From NCBI GenBank assembly GCA_037179385.1, contig CM074187.1, forward strand, positions 7,688,001-7,752,000: a stretch of 64,000 nt of DNA, given 5' to 3'. Origin of the DNA: Holothuria scabra. Lineage: Eukaryota > Echinodermata > Holothuroidea > Aspidochirotida > Holothuriidae. The notes beneath the pieces are model-generated. The model did not search any database. It saw only the letters and a list, made by a program, of their open reading frames with translations, and was not told the origin of the DNA. The translations under genes were made by a program, and so were the position numbers. Of the stretch, positions 60,801-64,000 are shown in pieces (position 1 is the first letter of the stretch; each line of letters opens with the position of its first letter).

Positions 60801-61599
60801 TGACCTCAAATGGCAGTGTCTGACACGCCCTAGTAAAGAATTAAGTTCTTCCTACGCCTCTGTCTTCGTTACTTACACTGAAGTTACATATTTTACAGTA
60901 GTTGCTTTTGCATTTCAACCATTACTGTTTTCCTACCATGTATGCAGTATCTTACATCTGTGATTGCTGTTCATGGTATAGTACTAAAAATTTTTTATCA
61001 TCACTATTACTTTTAAATTAGTAATTACCCCAAAATTCAAAATAAGGAGAGAGACATCTCTGTGCATACATACTTAACATGCATATATACTTACTGCATT
61101 TGCAAAGGAAAGATGAAAAAGAACTCTGTTTTTATAGCTTTTCCTGAACCATGGTATTTTGTAGCACAGGGCATGCATTTAGCTAAATTTCATTCCAGAA
61201 AAGTGCACTGAGAGAATCTTGAATCATAATAAAACTGTTTATTTAGACCAAAACATGTTGTATTTCTTTCCCTTGAAGTCAAATAGATACAAGGTTTTCG
61301 AAGTCAAGTATTTTCTCATGTTAAATTTTTGGGTGATAACATGCTCTATTTTTGTGATAAATTCAGTAAAGACTTTGATGTTGATGTTTTGGTTTTGTGT
61401 TAACATGTATCAACTTCATATGATTTCCAGGTTGCTAAAATTGTGAGTTTACACTGACTTCAATTCTGAATCTGATCACCAGACCAGGTTTAATTCATTT
61501 TTGTGCCAGTGTGCATGATGCTTGGCATAAGCAGTGGGTCCTGAGAAAATAATACAGTGACTGGACACAAGTGGAGAAATAGCTGTGAGCATTGTTAGA
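57867..61599. other. presumed ENTREP intron; one degenerate element copy
   Basis: The block 58926-59190 follows the interior of the GGGCAAGAGCAGTC family. About 60610-60870 has GGGGCAGG...TCCTACGCCTCTG motifs of the GGCGTAG repeat type. Poly-A at 57898-57913. No gene. Confidence 0.4.
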
Positions 61600-61603
61600 T
61601 TAA

Positions 61604-61854
61604 CCCTTTACCGTTGTTTGGGTCCTTTTGGACCCATGCGGAGAGCTCGGCTGTCACACATCTTTACTGTTTCAGGCAGAGCTCGAAACTGCGAGTAGCT
61701 ACCCGAAAATTCGGCCACAAGAACGAGAGAGACAATAGTTTAAGGTCACAGGGTCAATGGCCTACGGAAGCCGATGCGGGGCGGGCTACGTCCGCTTTTC
61801 CGTCCAATCCCGAGGCGCGCAAATATGGCCCGATCGGAGCACAACGGTAAAGGG
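61604..61854. mobile_element. 251-bp TTAA-flanked element, copy 1
   Basis: TTAA at 61600-61603 and 61855-61858 frames CCCTTTACCGTTGT and its exact inverse ACAACGGTAAAGGG. Inside the left end GGGTCCTTTTGGACCC is itself a perfect hairpin. It is CpG-rich. TTAA plus CCCTTT ends fit piggyBac-type elements; the open frame through it has no ATG and no recognisable domain. Confidence 0.92.
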
Positions 61855-61957
61855 TTAAGCTAAAATATCTGCACCACTCGGCTGATGGTTTATGTGCACA
61901 CACGCAGAGACAGTGGCATCAGCTTTGCAGTAAACACACTCCACAGGCTTATTTTAA

Positions 61958-62208
61958 CCCTTTACCGTTGTTTGGGTCCTTTTGGACCCATGTGGAGAGC
62001 TCGGCTGTCACACATCTTTACTGTTTCACGCGGAGCTCGAAACTGCGAGTAGCTACCCGAAAATTTGGCCACAAGAGCGAGAGAGACAATAGTTTAAGGT
62101 CACGGGGTCAATGGCCTACGGAAGCTGATGTGGGGCGGGCTACATCAGCTTTTCCGCCCAATCCCGAGGCGCGCAAATATGCCCCGATCGGAGCACAACG
62201 TCGAAGGG
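61958..62208. mobile_element. 251-bp TTAA-flanked element, copy 2
   Basis: TTAA at 61954-61957 and 62209-62212. Same length and orientation as copy 1 and very similar throughout, but the right end (ACAACGTCGAAGGG) has drifted from the left. The two copies are separated by ~95 bp of unrelated sequence. Confidence 0.92.
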
Positions 62209-62212
62209 TTAA

Positions 62213-64000
62213 ACCAGAAAGTCAAATGTTTAGGCCCCAAACCTTAACTGAACTTGCCTGCTTAAGCAGACTGTGGGGCATATTCCTTGTTCCGTCATAT
62301 CCCCACCAAGTCTGCCAAAGTGAACACCAAACAGATTCTTTGGATATTCATAGAAATATGTGGCCTTGAGACTGGATGAATGTTAGTGAATATTCACAAG
62401 AAGGCAACATCTGGTCCCGTTTAAATCATGCAGTAGTCCATACCACCCACAAAGTTGATATGACATCGTAAAGCACACTTCCAGGTAGTACCCACTGGAC
62501 AATTGGTTATGCAACGCAGCAGCGATCCGATCAGGTTTCAATCTACTTCAGTTTACAACAACAAGAATATATACACTTGCTGAAAACAATAGCATAAAGA
62601 ATGAGGCAGGACATGAATAAGTCATATTATGGTAATGAAGTTTGCATCTAAAATTGGACGCAGGCCTCTGCGTTTTTGCGGATGGTGGTTTGTGAGGCCT
62701 TAAAGGGGAGTGTGCAAACCAAGTCCACTCTGCAGGGTATAACTGAAATAACCTTGTCCATTTTTGTTAAACATCACATTTTTCCTAAACAGTTATTCTT
62801 TAGGGATTTTTCCCTGACCATTGACCATCTATATCCTGAACAAAATGCAACTTTTTGAACATTAATGCCATTTTAGAATTACTGTCTGACACTCTATTCT
62901 AATGCAGTGGAGCAGATGTAAGTTTTCAGTAGACCAAACGTCCTTTGCGTTAGAAGAGGGAGGTGGTCTTTCTTGTCCTTCAAATACCCATACTTGTCTG
63001 AAGTAAGGGAAAGAATAACTGTTATTAATGCAATTCTGTCTCATTTTGACCAGTCAATCCCAATGTCTTCACAAAATGGTTGTTAGGATACTGTGATATG
63101 CAGGCCAGCTAAACTCTCTGAGAACCTTTCCACACAGCAGTTAGGATTTTTATCTCTTGTATAATTTATCTATGTCTCCCCTTGGATACTAATCCAAGAA
63201 TAACTTAGTGCCCTGTGCTTTTTCTGTCTCTCCCACTATACCATTGACTTGCTGAAAGAACACCACAGGTAAGGAGGGTTTATGTTATGTAAATAAGAGG
63301 TAAGTATCCAGAGTCGTGTATCCCCACACCAATGAGTTGAGGGAATGTGTAGCTGTTTATCAGTCAGTTTTGCTTTTTTATTTTCTTTTTCTTTTCTTTT
63401 TCTTTTTTAAATCTTTAATTTTATGTCCATTCAGCATTCACTACAGCAGCTATTCATATCAAAAATTACCATTGATGAAGTAAGTAAGCCAGTGAGCCAC
63501 AAGTTCTATAAAAAAGGCTGTGTAAAAACCTCATCTAACAAACAAATTACATCCTTCTCATTAGCACTGCATCTTTAATACTGTCTTCATTTTAGGGTGG
63601 TCTACTTTTGCATTTAAAAACGTTAAATTGCAAAAAATTAATGTGAAATTCAATCCTCTATGTATACATCTCTGTCCTGAGTGAATTTTATGTACTGCCA
63701 GAAATTTGAGATACTGAAGATGAAGACACTTACATGTGAGTCATAGCTGAACCCGGGAGTAACAAAAATCATGGCAACAACTTTCACGTGTCCTCCATGT
63801 AAATTAAAGCATTCCACGATTCCACGGTGGTTTCGCTAATTGACTTTATTACCATTTTTGAGTGATTGTGATTTCTCTGTATAGCACTGGAAGGAATAGA
63901 CACGTAGCTAAGTAACAATATCTTCAGGCTTCATCTCAAATTTAGTCCCAGAATGCAAAGTCAGCCAGTGTATGAACTAACCTTTGGAGTGTAACGGTAT
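62213..64000. other. presumed ENTREP intron, nothing firm seen
   Basis: A (TTTTC)n-like run lies at 63370-63405. No exon, RNA or bounded repeat recognised. Confidence 0.4.

Noticed and set aside
61614..62369. Two similar open frames of 78 and 133 codons
   Set aside because: They are the two 251-bp TTAA-flanked elements read through; no ATG start, no recognised domain, and the second runs out of the element.

Overview
This is eukaryotic nuclear DNA, AT-rich and intron-rich, and most probably from a marine invertebrate deuterostome. An echinoderm is a reasonable guess. The clues are short conserved exons with GT-AG borders in long introns, many short terminal-inverted-repeat DNA elements, TAGGCCTA-type low-complexity patches and GGGGCCCGTTCCACAAAG-type palindromic elements. 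The species cannot be fixed from the sequence. There are no bacterial operons, rRNA genes, CRISPR arrays or intact tRNA genes.

Layout. (1) About 1.0-14.92 kb, + strand: the 3' end of a multi-exon gene. I rebuilt it by splice sites and phase into about ten exons ending at a TAG at 14924. It encodes an acidic/coiled segment, a conserved globular segment, a Lys/Asp-rich linker split over three tiny symmetric exons, and a short C-terminal helix. The architecture suggests a MYCBP-associated protein (MYCBPAP, a sperm/cilium protein), but that name is tentative. One intron holds a 13-unit, 145-bp satellite whose every monomer carries nuclear-receptor-like half-sites. (2) About 15-34.5 kb: no convincing protein-coding gene, but many mobile-element relics. 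They include a fold-back element with a 9-bp target duplication, a second fold-back-like element, a 2.06-kb hAT-type element with a LINE fragment inside it, a degenerate ~21-bp CCATGGGAA repeat and an (ATGGT)n microsatellite. A weak minus-strand promoter/first-exon candidate lies near 20.6-21.0 kb. (3) 34.58-54.50 kb, + strand: the 5' part of a second gene. Three coding exons are joined in phase 0 and give 220 residues of a four-transmembrane protein of the ENTREP/FAM189 family. Its C-terminal tail lies beyond the window. Its 17.8-kb second intron is full of DNA-element relics. (4) 54.5-64 kb: probably the next ENTREP intron, with more elements, including two adjacent 251-bp TTAA-flanked elements.

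The richest content is the mobile-element record. At least five hAT-type elements keep perfect 8-bp target duplications (117-524, 29762-31820, 38971-41035, 44682-44853, 52307-52577), and two of these sit in repeat families whose uninterrupted relatives elsewhere in the window show the empty site. Two TTAA-flanked families, a TA-flanked element nested in another repeat, a palindromic element inside a tRNA-like repeat, and two fold-back elements complete it. I saw no transposase domain, so these look like non-autonomous copies moved by enzymes encoded elsewhere. All calls come from reading the sequence; no database or alignment was run.
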